Shown in pieces: positions 25,922-35,806 of a DNA stretch of 64,000 nucleotides (position 1 is its first letter; every line of letters begins with the position of its first letter). Source of the DNA: JANMZO01 sp963763135 (GTDB taxonomy: Bacteria > Actinomycetota > Acidimicrobiia > Acidimicrobiales > JANYDT01). The stretch covers positions 372,001 through 436,000 of the forward strand of contig CAVXNJ010000004.1 of NCBI GenBank assembly GCA_963763135.1, in the 5' to 3' direction. Under the pieces are notes generated by a model that was not told the origin of the DNA, ran no database searches, and saw only the letters and a program-made list of their open reading frames with translations. The position numbers and the translations under genes were made by a program.

Positions 25922-27115
25922 ATGGCTGGTCCACTTGAGGGCATCAAGGTGCTCGATCTATCTGCGGTCATATCCGGCCCTTTCTGCTGTCAGATCCTGG
26001 CTGACCAGGGGGCCGAGGTCATCAAGGTAGAACCGCACGGTGTTGGTGACCTCACCCGCATCGGTGCGTACCGTATGGGAACCATCTCGGCGATGTATTC
26101 AACGGCGAACCGCGGGAAGAAGTCGGTCGCCCTTGATCTCGGCCATCCCGACGGCGTTGCCGCGTTGAAGAAACTTGTTGCCGAAGCTGATGTGCTGGTG
26201 CAGAACTTCCGGCCGGGTGCCGTCGACCGGATGGGCATCGGTGCCGACGACCTTCTCGCGGTCAACCCGCGTTTGATCTATGTGTCGATCAGCGGATTCG
26301 GTCCCGATGGCCCGTACAGCGACTGGCGCGTCTATGACCCCATCATCCAGTGCGTCACCGGGGTCGTATCGACGCAGGTGTCGCAGGAATTTCCGGTGCC
26401 CGATCTGGTGCGCACGCTGATCTGCGACAAGGCGACGGCCACCACCGCAGCGCAGGCGATCACCGCAGCGCTGTTCGCCCGCGAGCGCGGTCAGGCCAGC
26501 GGTCAGCATCTCGTGATTCCCATGTTGGACTCCGCGCTCTACTGGCTGTGGCCCGACACGTTCATGGGCCACACGGTGATGAGTGAGGAGGCTGTGCCCG
26601 GTCCAATCTTGTACCAGATCTACCGCGTTCAGCCCACGGCCGACGGAAGCGTCGTGTATTTCTCGGCCTCGGATTCCGAGTTCGGCGGACTGTGTCGAGC
26701 ACTGGGCCATCCGGAATGGTCGGACGATGATCGGTTCAACACGCCGCAGAAACGGCAACTTACGAGCAACTTCCTCGCTCTCGGCGAACTGCTCGACAAC
26801 GCGTTCCGCTCGATGCAGACAGATGAGTTGATGGTGAGGCTCCGGGCTGAACAGGTTCCGTCCGCACAGGTCAGCGATCTCGACTCCGTCTTCTCCGATC
26901 CCCAGGTTCTGCACAATCAGGTCGTGCATTCCTGGGAGCACCCGACCGCAGGTCCGATGCGTCATGCCAAGCCACCGGTTCGCTTCAGCCACACCACCCA
27001 CGAGACCGTCTGGTCGGTCGATGAGCTCGGGGAGTCAACCGAAGACGTACTTCGGCAGCACGGGTTCGACGAAGCGGCTCTAGAGGCGCTGCGGGCGGTC
27101 GGTGTGATTCGCTGA
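25922..27115 (+). CDS. CaiB/BaiF (class III) CoA-transferase
   Basis: 397 aa, the normal length. Class III enzymes move CoA between carboxylic acids through an aspartyl-CoA intermediate. Typical stretches: GIKVLDLSAVISGPFCCQIL, GAEVIKVEP, NRGKKSVALDL, VLVQNFRPG, and the catalytic Asp probably in LICDKATATTAAQAIT. It would activate a carboxylate made by the oxygenase steps. It follows a Rieske oxygenase on the same strand. Confidence 0.92.
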   Translation: MAGPLEGIKVLDLSAVISGPFCCQILADQGAEVIKVEPHGVGDLTRIGAYRMGTISAMYSTANRGKKSVALDLGHPDGVAALKKLVAEADVLVQNFRPGAVDRMGIGADDLLAVNPRLIYVSISGFGPDGPYSDWRVYDPIIQCVTGVVSTQVSQEFPVPDLVRTLICDKATATTAAQAITAALFARERGQASGQHLVIPMLDSALYWLWPDTFMGHTVMSEEAVPGPILYQIYRVQPTADGSVVYFSASDSEFGGLCRALGHPEWSDDDRFNTPQKRQLTSNFLALGELLDNAFRSMQTDELMVRLRAEQVPSAQVSDLDSVFSDPQVLHNQVVHSWEHPTAGPMRHAKPPVRFSHTTHETVWSVDELGESTEDVLRQHGFDEAALEALRAVGVIR

Positions 27116-27153
27116 TCGAGATGTCGCTCGACAGGGAGCCGCCTGACGGATAG

Positions 27154-28065
27154 TCAGCGCACCGCGTCGACAACGGCGGCGAAGGTCTTGGGCACGTTTG
27201 CCCAGTCGTCGGGCGAGGCCACGCCATCCCAGAAGTTGTGCTCCATGATGAATTCGGTGAACCCGGCTTCGGCCGCCTGCCTGGCCTCTTCGGCGAGCCG
27301 TGCCACGACATCACCGGTTGGCGTCGGAGCATGTGGGAACTGGGCGAACGAACGATGAAAGACCTGCAACGGGGCCATGCCCGACGGGCGGTTCGCGTTC
27401 ATGGCCGCTGCCGCCTTTGACGACGCCTCGACGCTCAGCCCAGCAGGATTCCAAGCGTCGAACTGCCGCCTCGTCCGGTCGAGTCCGGCACCCGACCACA
27501 TTCCCGACAACAGCATCGGGCGCGGCCGCTGGACCGGTTTGGGTCTGATGATCGACGGGGGAATCGAGAAGAACGGACCTTCGTGCGAGACCGGGTCCTC
27601 GCCCCAGCACGCGATAAGTGCGCTTACGAAGTCGTCCATTCGCGCCCCTCTGGTCGCGATATCGGTTCCGGAGGCAACGTGCTCCTCGGCGTTCCAGCCC
27701 ACGCCGAGACCCACCACCAGCCGACCATCTGAGAGAACGTCGATGGTCGACAGGCGTTGAGCCAACGATACCGGCCAATGATTGCCGGCCACGAGGATGG
27801 AGGTTCCGAGGCGGACCCGGCTGGTCCACAGCGCTGCTGCGGTGAGTAGTTCGGTAGGAGCGAGGACGGACTTGTACTGCTTCGGAACCGGTGCCCCGGG
27901 CCGACCCGCGTAGCCGCGTACCGGATTGAGCGGCCACATGAAATGGTCCTGTACCCACAGACTGCTGTAACCGAGTTCCTCCGCACTCGTACAGAACTGC
28001 TGTAGCGCCCGGGTCGTCACGTGCTCGCCCAGTTGAGGCAGGCAAATCCCGATTCCCATGCTCAT
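27154..28065 (-). CDS. LLM-class F420-dependent oxidoreductase
   Basis: 303 aa luciferase-like barrel: SSLWVQDHFMW, STIDVLSDGRLVVGLGVGWNAEEH, and RPMLLSGMWSGAG. The start is the ATG at MSMGIGICLPQLGE, which overlaps the stop of the ThuA gene by four bases (ATGA). The C-terminus FIMEHNFWDGV followed by DDWANVPKTF is of the LLM subfamily F420 type. It ends the minus-strand operon that starts near 33129. Confidence 0.86.
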   Translation of the reverse strand: MSMGIGICLPQLGEHVTTRALQQFCTSAEELGYSSLWVQDHFMWPLNPVRGYAGRPGAPVPKQYKSVLAPTELLTAAALWTSRVRLGTSILVAGNHWPVSLAQRLSTIDVLSDGRLVVGLGVGWNAEEHVASGTDIATRGARMDDFVSALIACWGEDPVSHEGPFFSIPPSIIRPKPVQRPRPMLLSGMWSGAGLDRTRRQFDAWNPAGLSVEASSKAAAAMNANRPSGMAPLQVFHRSFAQFPHAPTPTGDVVARLAEEARQAAEAGFTEFIMEHNFWDGVASPDDWANVPKTFAAVVDAVR

Positions 28066-28904
28066 GGTTTCCCCTCGATGGCGCGTTGGCGCGCCCACTC
28101 TTGTGCCTCGGATGTTGCCGCCCAGTTGATGGCGTTGGACAGAACCTGACGGAAGCTCGGATCGGCATAGGTCTCGGGACCGTCACCGAATTGCAGGTAC
28201 GCCACCGGTGAGTTCCCCGCGCTCTTCACCCAGCCCACCAGGTCGCTGCCGGCCGGATGGGTCCACCCCCGGTTCTCATTTCGCTCTCCGCGAATGGCCA
28301 GATTGGCCGAGTAGAACTGCGAAGCATCGTTCATCGGGAATGTCGTGCGCAGCAGCGGCACGACCTCCTCCGTGAGCACCGGGTACAGGTACAACTCGTC
28401 GGTGATCGTGAAACCCCCGCCGAGGCCCTGGCAGATGGGGTGTGATCGATCGATGACCTCCACGCGGTGGCTGACGTTGAAGCGATAGCCCGAGTCGGGG
28501 TATGTGACGCCGGCCAGTTGCGCTGGTTGATAGTGGAAGCGGCCGCCGACTATGTGCGCATAGCTTTCCCACGCCGGCCAGCCGGCCACCGCGTGATGTA
28601 GGAACACCAGGCCCTTCCCTTGTGCCTGGAGGCCCGCCAAGCCCTGTTGTTGGGATTCGGAGGGCATTGGTGTCTCCGTCGGCGGATCAGCGCGAGTGAA
28701 GCGGATGCCCGGCATGTCGTAGAACACGATGACGTCTACATCGGCACAATTCTCCGGGTTCAGTTCATCGGCTGCGGCCGGCTGTTCGCTGTGTCTCCAT
28801 CGGCCAGGCGCGATCGCATCGAAGATTTCGCAAAATGGTCCGCGCTCGAAGGGGTGTCCGCCGGTGACAACCAACAGTCGAGGTGCGTTCATGTCGGGTG
28901 CCAT
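28062..28904 (-). CDS. ThuA-domain (glutamine amidotransferase-like) protein
   Basis: 280 aa. The ThuA fold is class I glutamine-amidotransferase-like, but this family usually lacks the Cys nucleophile and acts in sugar metabolism. Visible: LVVTGGHPFERGPF, DVIVFYDMPG, GKGLVFLHHAVAGWPAW, HPICQGLGGGFTITDELYLYP. A second ATG lies four codons in, and the start is uncertain because the upstream DNA is an 11-bp tandem duplication with no RBS. A second ThuA-domain gene lies at 48811. Confidence 0.78.
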   Translation of the reverse strand: MAPDMNAPRLLVVTGGHPFERGPFCEIFDAIAPGRWRHSEQPAAADELNPENCADVDVIVFYDMPGIRFTRADPPTETPMPSESQQQGLAGLQAQGKGLVFLHHAVAGWPAWESYAHIVGGRFHYQPAQLAGVTYPDSGYRFNVSHRVEVIDRSHPICQGLGGGFTITDELYLYPVLTEEVVPLLRTTFPMNDASQFYSANLAIRGERNENRGWTHPAGSDLVGWVKSAGNSPVAYLQFGDGPETYADPSFRQVLSNAINWAATSEAQEWARQRAIEGKP

Positions 28905-28922
28905 TCGGGTGCCATTCGGGTG
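28896..28922. repeat. 11-bp tandem duplication
   Basis: GGGTGCCATTC occurs twice in a row, followed by a partial GGGTG. It spans the start of the ThuA gene and probably arose by slippage. Confidence 0.6.
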
Positions 28923-28929
28923 ACGTGGG

Positions 28930-29841
<912 letters not shown>

Positions 29842-29845
29842 GATG

Positions 29846-30067
29846 TCAGCTCGTCGGAGCGTCAGTCGCCGATGTGAGCCGATGGTTGCCGAACATGGGC
29901 CCGGCCACCCAATTGCACAATTGCGGATCGGCTTGGCGAATCTCACCGGATATCCATTGACCATCGGCTCGGAACAACCCAGATTTCTCACCGTGCGTCA
30001 CGAGGATGTTGCCTTTACCGTCCTGTTCGTAAAGGGCCCCGCTGAAGGGGTGTTTCAGGCCGTTCAT
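29846..30067 (-). CDS. Small protein coupled to a Rieske oxygenase (paralog)
   Basis: 73 aa, no recognised family. MNGLKHPFSGALYEQDGKG, then GQWISGEIRQADPQLCNWVAGP, then a short tail. It matches the 93-aa protein at 10260 over about 55 residues and lacks only that protein's long tail. Its ATG overlaps the stop of the Rieske gene upstream (ATGA). So this copy follows its oxygenase, whereas the other precedes it. Conserved pairing with the same Rieske subfamily in swapped order argues for a physical or functional partnership. Confidence 0.8.
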   Translation of the reverse strand: MNGLKHPFSGALYEQDGKGNILVTHGEKSGLFRADGQWISGEIRQADPQLCNWVAGPMFGNHRLTSATDAPTS

Positions 30068-31440
30068 GCCGAGGCTCCGTCTTGGGCGGGCTTCTCAACC
30101 CACTCGGTGAGCATGTCATGCAACCAACGCACCTTGCCCTCCTGATAGTTGGCGAGGGTGATTCCCGGTTTGAACGTGGCTTCGAGACCGGTCTGCACAT
30201 TGCCCATGTTGAACAGGTCCTGGTCGAACACCTTGCCGAGCATCCCCAGCTCGATGGCTGCGGACCACGTCTCGTGCTCTTCGAGCCAGTGCACCGGTGC
30301 CGGAGCCGGTCGCTCGCCTTTGAACGGCGACAGAAACAGCACCTCCATGATCGAACTGCGATGGTCGTCGCCGTTCGGACGGAACCGGTACACGATGCGG
30401 TTGAAGGCACCCCAGGGGTGAAAGTTCGGAAACAGCGTGTAGTCAAGGCTGTCCATCATCTCGGCGTCTGACATCTGGTCGACCTTGTCGCCCACGATCG
30501 GCCGCCATCGGGTGCGGCCCATCTCTGCGGCGAACGCGCGCATGCTCTGACCTTCGGCGAGCGTTACCGGGCTGTCGTTGCCTACGCGCACGTCGAGCAT
30601 CGCCTGCATCATCTCGTTCTCCGAGACGGAGTACTCAAGTTCTGGGCTGACGGTACCGCCCGGCGTGATGACGCGGGCGAAGTTGTCCCAGACATCGACC
30701 TGGCTGTTGGTGTCGCCGAGGTAACGGAGAATTTGCGGGTGGGTGCCACTCACGTGATACGCCTCGCAGAAGGCTTCCTGGGTGATCTTCCAGTTGGCGT
30801 GGATGATCTTGCACACACGCGCTTCGATGTACGCGTTGCCGAGATCCCAGATACTGAAGTGCTCCGCCAGTCCGCTGATGTATTCGTCGAAGGACGAGGC
30901 GTCGGGATCGGGGTTGATGAACACGAAGCCGGCCCAGGTGCCCACCTTCGCCTCAGGGAGGTGAAACTCTTCGTCGTTGATGTGCGGAAAGTCCCAACGG
31001 GCCGGAACATCGAGCAATTGCCCGTCGAGTGTCCAAGCGAAAGCGTGGAACGAGCATCGCATCTCGCTGCACCGACCGTTGTAATCCTTGAGCTTGCGGC
31101 CACGGTGCAGACACGCGTTCGGGAATGCCTTGATCGTGCCATCGGTCTGTCGCATCACGATGAACGACAGGGTGGCTATGTCATAGACGATGTAGTCACC
31201 TGCTTCGGGAATCTCCTCTTCCCGGCACGCAAACTGCCAGACGCGTTTCCACAGTCGCTCGATCTCAAGCAGATGCCAGTCGCGGGAGGTGTACCGCTCG
31301 TTCGAGATGTCGGCACTTCCTCCGTCGCGAACAGATTCCAACCGAAGCACCGCCGGCACCGGATGGGTGTCGGTATCGAGCAATTGTTGATAGGAGATGC
31401 CGGGTGAGCGGGCTAAGCCCGATTCAGCGCTGAGCGCCAC
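30064..31440 (-). CDS. Rieske non-haem iron oxygenase, alpha subunit (type 1)
   Basis: 458 aa. Rieske ligands are in CLHRGRKL and CSFHAFAW. The iron site is in EAYHVSGTHPQ, with the carboxylate probably in MMDSLDYTLFPNFHPW. It shares YQQLLDTDT near the start and the whole architecture with the gene at 8905. No ferredoxin or beta subunit is adjacent. It is followed, with a four-base overlap, by the small partner gene. A 15-bp tandem duplication lies upstream. Confidence 0.92.
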   Translation of the reverse strand: MALSAESGLARSPGISYQQLLDTDTHPVPAVLRLESVRDGGSADISNERYTSRDWHLLEIERLWKRVWQFACREEEIPEAGDYIVYDIATLSFIVMRQTDGTIKAFPNACLHRGRKLKDYNGRCSEMRCSFHAFAWTLDGQLLDVPARWDFPHINDEEFHLPEAKVGTWAGFVFINPDPDASSFDEYISGLAEHFSIWDLGNAYIEARVCKIIHANWKITQEAFCEAYHVSGTHPQILRYLGDTNSQVDVWDNFARVITPGGTVSPELEYSVSENEMMQAMLDVRVGNDSPVTLAEGQSMRAFAAEMGRTRWRPIVGDKVDQMSDAEMMDSLDYTLFPNFHPWGAFNRIVYRFRPNGDDHRSSIMEVLFLSPFKGERPAPAPVHWLEEHETWSAAIELGMLGKVFDQDLFNMGNVQTGLEATFKPGITLANYQEGKVRWLHDMLTEWVEKPAQDGASA

Positions 31441-31496
31441 GTTTGTTTCCTCCAGGTGAGGGCCAGCCGTCGAGCGGGCGAGTTGAGCAGGACAAA

Positions 31497-31526
31497 GTAT
31501 CTCGGTGTCGGGTATCTCGGTGTCGG
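31497..31526. repeat. 15-bp perfect tandem duplication
   Basis: GTATCTCGGTGTCGG occurs twice without a break in the 121-base gap between the ABM and Rieske genes. Function unknown; slippage product most likely. Confidence 0.7.
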
Positions 31527-31561
31527 ACCACAGCGGGTCCGGGCAAGTTGCGTTGCGGGGA

Positions 31562-31912
31562 TTACGTTGCAGCGGTGAAAAAGTCGGCGCGAGGGGTTCG
31601 GGTTGCGTCGTAGACGGGTTCGCTGTGTGTCACGCGGAACTTCTTGGTGTCGGCGCCGCGCAAGCCGTACTGGCCGAGCGTGGTTCGCATGTTCAGATAG
31701 TTGGGGTGGGTGAAGTGGGCGGCGAGCGACTCCTGATCGGTCCACAACTCGTAGACCTGGATGCGCCCGGCCACGACCGGATCGGGAGCGAAGCAGTACG
31801 CCAAACAGCCCGGTTCCTCGTCTCGTGTCGCTTTCTGCAGCGGCGTGGCTGCAGCGAGGCATGCGTCGAACTGTTCGGGGTCTATGTCGATGGTGCCGGC
31901 GATGATGATCAT
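31562..31912 (-). CDS. ABM-domain monooxygenase (YgiN-like)
   Basis: 116 aa dimeric alpha/beta-barrel protein: MIIIAGTIDIDPEQFD, ATRDEEPGCLAYCFA, VYELWTDQESLAAHF. This group includes quinol monooxygenases and antibiotic-synthesis monooxygenases that need no cofactor. It would act on a quinol- or phenol-like intermediate, which suits the Rieske gene whose stop overlaps its start by four bases. It is not close to the MhuD-like protein at 7255 and lacks its Asn7 motif. Confidence 0.85.
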   Translation of the reverse strand: MIIIAGTIDIDPEQFDACLAAATPLQKATRDEEPGCLAYCFAPDPVVAGRIQVYELWTDQESLAAHFTHPNYLNMRTTLGQYGLRGADTKKFRVTHSEPVYDATRTPRADFFTAAT

Positions 31913-33129
31913 GACTGGGGCTCTTCCGGTTGAGTGTGTTCGATATGCGTTTCGGTGTCGTTGTAGCGGTCCATCGGGCTTCCGCCTTGAATGCAGTGAT
32001 CCATGGTGCGGTGGTACGAGGCGATCTTCACTTCGCCCCGACCGAATCGGCTGCGCTGGAAGGCCATCGAGTGTCGGGTCGCCGAGAGTTCGTTGAACAC
32101 AAACACGTCTTCTGCAACCACCTTCTTCAACTCATCCCAACGCCGCATGGTCCCGGAAAAGTAATCCTCGTAAACGGCCGGGTCTTCGCCGGCCTGGGGG
32201 CCATAGATCAGTTCCCACGTGATGAATCGGGTGCGTTCGGGGCCGAGGGGTATCGACTGAAACAGTTGGATCTGGTCGGGGTTGTTGTTGAACACGGAGG
32301 TGGGGAAGATGACGTAGTGGCAGATCGTGTTGCGGTGGTGGTCTCCGGTGGCGGCGAGCTGTTCGACCTTATCGGGTCGAGGGACGAACATCATCGCGTT
32401 GGGTCCGCTCAGGTGGAACGCGGTGTCCCTTGCGGACCGCGGAAATGCCGGACCGGTGTGGTGCAGCTCGAACGCGTGGTACACCTCGTTGAATCCGTCG
32501 ATCACGGTCTTGTAGTTGACGTCGAGGTCGACGACGACCTTTTCGTGCAAGACCATGTCTTCCATGGCGAATCGGCCCAGGTCAGTGCAGATCTCGTTGC
32601 CGATCCAGGCCTGAAGCGGTGGGGCCAGATCGGGTCCGGCCATGTTGATCCACACCCATCCGCCCCACTCCTCAACCGCGACTTTGGGTGAACGCAATCC
32701 CTCGAGGCTTGCCGCGTCGAAGTCCTGCCGCTCCGGGACGCCCACCAAATCACCGGTCTGGTCATACACCCAACCGTGCCACGGGCAGGTGAAGCGTCGG
32801 TCGCAACCTGAACTCTCGCCTCGGGTGAGGCGAGCGCCACGGTGCTGGCAGACGTTGTGGAACGACGCGATGCCGCCGTTGGCGAGCCGGCTGACCACGA
32901 TCGTTTCACCGTGGCCCTCGTAGGTGATCCAGTCGCCTTCGTTCACTAATTCCGATGAACGGCCGGCGATGAGCCACGATGCCCGCAATACGTGCTCTAC
33001 CTCGAGTTCGTAGCGGATCGGGTCACGGTAGACGTCGGCGCTGATCTCCTGGGTGAGTGCCGGATGTCTTGGTGTGATGCCCGGTCCGATACGTGCAGGA
33101 GCGTCGCCGCGGGTCGGTCGGAATACCAT
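31909..33129 (-). CDS. Rieske non-haem iron oxygenase, alpha subunit (type 4)
   Basis: 406 aa. Rieske ligands are in CQHRGARL and CPWHGWVY. Iron ligands are probably in NEVYHAFELHH. The tail QPEEPQS is polar. The ATG has no clear Shine-Dalgarno and lies 11 bases from a perfect copy of the palindromic operator, so a leaderless transcript is likely. It heads the operon Rieske, ABM, Rieske, small protein, SDR, ThuA, LLM. It differs from the type 1 oxygenases in length and motifs. Confidence 0.9.
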   Translation of the reverse strand: MVFRPTRGDAPARIGPGITPRHPALTQEISADVYRDPIRYELEVEHVLRASWLIAGRSSELVNEGDWITYEGHGETIVVSRLANGGIASFHNVCQHRGARLTRGESSGCDRRFTCPWHGWVYDQTGDLVGVPERQDFDAASLEGLRSPKVAVEEWGGWVWINMAGPDLAPPLQAWIGNEICTDLGRFAMEDMVLHEKVVVDLDVNYKTVIDGFNEVYHAFELHHTGPAFPRSARDTAFHLSGPNAMMFVPRPDKVEQLAATGDHHRNTICHYVIFPTSVFNNNPDQIQLFQSIPLGPERTRFITWELIYGPQAGEDPAVYEDYFSGTMRRWDELKKVVAEDVFVFNELSATRHSMAFQRSRFGRGEVKIASYHRTMDHCIQGGSPMDRYNDTETHIEHTQPEEPQS

Positions 33130-33140
33130 TGGGCAACAAT

Positions 33141-33160
33141 AACTGATTACACGGTTAATT
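33141..33160. promoter_or_regulatory. 20-bp palindromic operator, copy 5 (no mismatch)
   Basis: On the minus strand AATTAACCGTGTAATCAGTT matches the consensus fully. It lies just upstream of the Rieske-ABM operon. Confidence 0.7.
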
Positions 33161-33213
33161 CCACTTTCGCCGCCGAGAAATATGGCGACGCCAGGGTTCC
33201 TGCTTTTCTGGAG

Positions 33214-33726
33214 TCAGTCCGCGAGTCCGGCGGCCATGGCTTCGGCCGTGAACTTGGCGAATTTCATCGTGTCGAATGCGACCACGAGTCGAGCTTCGGT
33301 CTCGACGATCACACGGTGCGGGGAGTCCAGAAACTTGGCGAACGCTCGGCGGTAGTCATCGTCGCGGTGCATCTGCAGGCCCGACAGGGTGGCATAGAAC
33401 CATTCCTTGAGCTCTTCGAAGCCTTCATCGCCTGGGGCGTGCACGATCGAATCCCCCTTGTAGGACGCCGTTTTGCCATTGCGGTTGATGATGATGCCGG
33501 ATTGCGGCCGGGCGCGAAGGGCCGGAACGCGCTTGCGGCGGGCGGCGCAGGTGGTCCAGAACTTGCCGTCGCGATAGACGTAAGCCACCACGACGCCGAC
33601 CGGGTAGCCATCGCGGGTGGTCCAGTTGAAAATGCATTCTCCGCCAGGTCCGACAAGGGCGCTCAAGGCGTCGTCGTCGAGCCGCATGCTGGTCAGGTCT
33701 TCGTAGTCAATTTGTTCGTTGTTCAT
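33214..33726 (-). CDS. PPOX-class flavin/F420-binding protein
   Basis: 170 aa split-barrel protein: ECIFNWTTRDGYPVGVVVAYVYRDGKFW, then ARRKRVPALRARPQSGIII. It is paralogous to the gene at 55464 (CTFIWANKEGWPVGVIMSYVWRNGCFW), and both end in KFLDSP.RVI. Actinobacterial members often bind F420, FMN or haem. Its upstream region is a GGTTG-rich low-complexity tract, with a GAGGAACCC ribosome site. Function in the cluster unknown. Confidence 0.8.
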   Translation of the reverse strand: MNNEQIDYEDLTSMRLDDDALSALVGPGGECIFNWTTRDGYPVGVVVAYVYRDGKFWTTCAARRKRVPALRARPQSGIIINRNGKTASYKGDSIVHAPGDEGFEELKEWFYATLSGLQMHRDDDYRRAFAKFLDSPHRVIVETEARLVVAFDTMKFAKFTAEAMAAGLAD

Positions 33727-33744
33727 GGGTTCCTCGCTGCTGGT

Positions 33745-33790
33745 CGGTTGGTGGGTTGGGTTGGGTTGGTTGGGGTTGGGTTCGTGGGTT
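33745..33790. repeat. GGTTG/GGGTT low-complexity tract
   Basis: Irregular runs of TTGGG and TTGG fill the gap between the PPOX gene and the MDR gene. A similar short tract lies near 48780. No function is visible. Confidence 0.5.
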
Positions 33791-33834
33791 GGAACCGATC
33801 TGTGTCACCAGGGGATTGGTTGTGCGGAAACCGG

Positions 33835-34875
33835 TCAACGATCGGTGGAGCTCACCTGCAACAGGAGCTTGCCTTGATGTCCACCGTTGAGGAGCATGCG
33901 AAGGGTTGCCGGAAAGTTGTCCAAGCCGTGCTCGTAGTGTTCCCGCATCACCAGTTCACCTCGGCGGAGCCACTCGGCAAGCGCCGCTTCGGCGCGGGGA
34001 AACTGTTCGTGAAAGTGGGTCACGGCGAAACCCTCCATCCGAGCATGGCGTTCGGCGATCTTGAGATAGTTGCGGGGACCCCGAACATCGTTCATCTGCT
34101 GGTATTGCGAGATGGCTCCGCAGATCACCACGCGAGTGCCCTCGACGATATTCATCAATGCTGCGTCGAGAATGTCGCCGCCGACGTTGTCGTAAAACAC
34201 GTTGATGCCGTCGGGCGCAAGTTCACGGAGGCGAACCTCAACATCTTCGTTCTTGTAGTCGATCGCAGCGTCGAATCCGAGTTCGTCGACGAGGAACCTC
34301 ACCTTCGACGGTCCGCCAGCAATGCCGATCACCTGCGCCGCACCCGCAAGACGCGCCAGTTGGCCGGCGATGGTGCCGACCGCTCCCGCTGCGCCGGAAA
34401 CGACCACGGTGTCTCCCGTTTTCACCGCTCCAACCTCGAAGATTCCGAAGTATGCGGTCATTCCCGTGGTGAGGCCGAGGACCCCGAGATACGCGGTCGG
34501 CTCCACCGAAGTGACGTCGAGTTTGCGGAGTGCGACGGCCGGAAGCGAGGCAATTCGCTGGGCCCCGAGCGGGCCGAATACGTGGTCGCCGACGGCGAGG
34601 CCGTCGAAGTTGCTCTCGATCACGCGGCCCACCCCGAGCGCAGTGACTGGCCGCCCTATGTGGGCAGTGGCGTGGTAGCTGCCTTCGTCGAGAACCGTCC
34701 GAATGAACGCGTCGATGGAGAGCACATCGACCTGGACCAGAACGTGCCCGGGTTCGGGTGGCGGAACAACGTCGTCGACCACTTCGAAGTCGCTGTCAAG
34801 GGGCGTTCCTTCCGGTCGCTGACGAAGCACCACTTTTTGATTGATATGTGTACGTCTTATTTGTGAACTTGCCAT
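33835..34875 (-). CDS. NADP-dependent MDR oxidoreductase (CurA/PTGR-like)
   Basis: 346 aa medium-chain reductase without zinc ligands. Opening INQKVVLRQRPEGTP, cofactor domain VVVSGAAGAVGTIAGQLA, NVFYDNVGGDILDAALM, and tail GKLLLQVS match the prostaglandin-reductase / curcumin-reductase branch, which reduces conjugated enones. The ATG overlaps the TAA of the upstream SDR by one base (TAATG), so the two are coupled. A pair of SDR and enone reductase fits ring or side-chain saturation. Confidence 0.88.
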   Translation of the reverse strand: MASSQIRRTHINQKVVLRQRPEGTPLDSDFEVVDDVVPPPEPGHVLVQVDVLSIDAFIRTVLDEGSYHATAHIGRPVTALGVGRVIESNFDGLAVGDHVFGPLGAQRIASLPAVALRKLDVTSVEPTAYLGVLGLTTGMTAYFGIFEVGAVKTGDTVVVSGAAGAVGTIAGQLARLAGAAQVIGIAGGPSKVRFLVDELGFDAAIDYKNEDVEVRLRELAPDGINVFYDNVGGDILDAALMNIVEGTRVVICGAISQYQQMNDVRGPRNYLKIAERHARMEGFAVTHFHEQFPRAEAALAEWLRRGELVMREHYEHGLDNFPATLRMLLNGGHQGKLLLQVSSTDR

Positions 34876-35630
34876 TACATTCCTCCGTCGACAGCAAGCA
34901 CCTGGCCGGTGACCCAACTTGACGCGGGAGACACGAAATACAGCACGGCGGCGCCGAGATCCTCCGGTGTGCCGAGGCGGCGCATCGGCAATCGGAGTCG
35001 ACGTTCCAGCGTGGGAAGGTCGGCGTCTTCCAGTCGCATGGCCGTCATCATGATCTCGGTCGGCACGGCTCCGGGCATGATGCAGTTGACCCTGATGCGG
35101 GGCCCGAGTTCTTTCGCGAAGGTGACGGTCAGAGAGTTGACTCCGGCCTTGGCTGCGGCGTAGTGGCCGCTTCCCGGCACCGTCATCACGGCGGCGCGGG
35201 ACGAGATGTTGACCACCCGACCTCCGTCGCGCATGTGTTTCGCCGCGGTCGTCGTGCACATCCACACGGCGGTTAGGTTGAGCCGGAGCGTGGCATCCCA
35301 CTCGTCTTCGTCGAGTTGAGTGAGCGGGGTCTGTATGGGTGAACCGCCTGCGTTGTTGACCCAGATGTCGAGGTGACCGAACTCGTTCACCGCGGCAGTC
35401 GCGAGAGATTCGACCGCAGCCCGGTCTGTGACGTCGGTGGCAACGGCTATCGCCCTTCCGCCCCGCGCCCGGATCCCGGCGGCTACGCGTTCGATCTCGT
35501 CGGCGCGGCGCGCTGCGCAGACGACCGCCGCTCCAGCGTCGGCCAGGGTGGTGGCAATTCCTTCCCCGATTCCTCGACCGGCCCCGGTCACCACCGCTAC
35601 GTCATTGGACAGGTCGAACAGGTTTTGCAT
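34875..35630 (-). CDS. SDR oxidoreductase
   Basis: 251 aa classical SDR: TGAGRGIG, WVNNAGG, Ser in VNISSRA, HYAAAKAG, and end LAVDGGM. It is transcribed away from the TetR gene at 35807, with a palindrome between them whose position overlaps a likely -10 (TAAATAAT on the minus strand). It is therefore a probable direct target of that regulator. Coupled to the enone reductase downstream. Confidence 0.9.
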   Translation of the reverse strand: MQNLFDLSNDVAVVTGAGRGIGEGIATTLADAGAAVVCAARRADEIERVAAGIRARGGRAIAVATDVTDRAAVESLATAAVNEFGHLDIWVNNAGGSPIQTPLTQLDEDEWDATLRLNLTAVWMCTTTAAKHMRDGGRVVNISSRAAVMTVPGSGHYAAAKAGVNSLTVTFAKELGPRIRVNCIMPGAVPTEIMMTAMRLEDADLPTLERRLRLPMRRLGTPEDLGAAVLYFVSPASSWVTGQVLAVDGGM

Positions 35631-35653
35631 GGATGGCCTCCGGATCCGAGATT

Positions 35654-35670
35654 ATTTACCGGAGGTAAGT
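35654..35670. promoter_or_regulatory. Second operator class, copy 1
   Basis: ATTTACC-GGA-GGTAAGT is an inverted repeat between the SDR and TetR genes. On the minus strand it reads ACTTACC-TCC-GGTAAAT, nearly the same as the copy at 36544. Confidence 0.65.
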
Positions 35671-35806
35671 ATTACCACCCGGGTGCGCGGCCGTACATTC
35701 CAGCGAAGGAGCACGATGACGTTTCGTCGGTGTCGTCGGTGGCGTGGATGTCGTCGGTTTCGTCGGTTCGCCGGGGGCGGTGTCATTTCTCGGGCACAAT
35801 GAGGGA

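Noticed and set aside
32992..34866. Plus-strand open frame of 624 codons
   Set aside because: It lies opposite a PPOX gene and an MDR reductase with clear family motifs. Its own translation has no recognisable domain. Long antisense frames are expected in GC-rich DNA.
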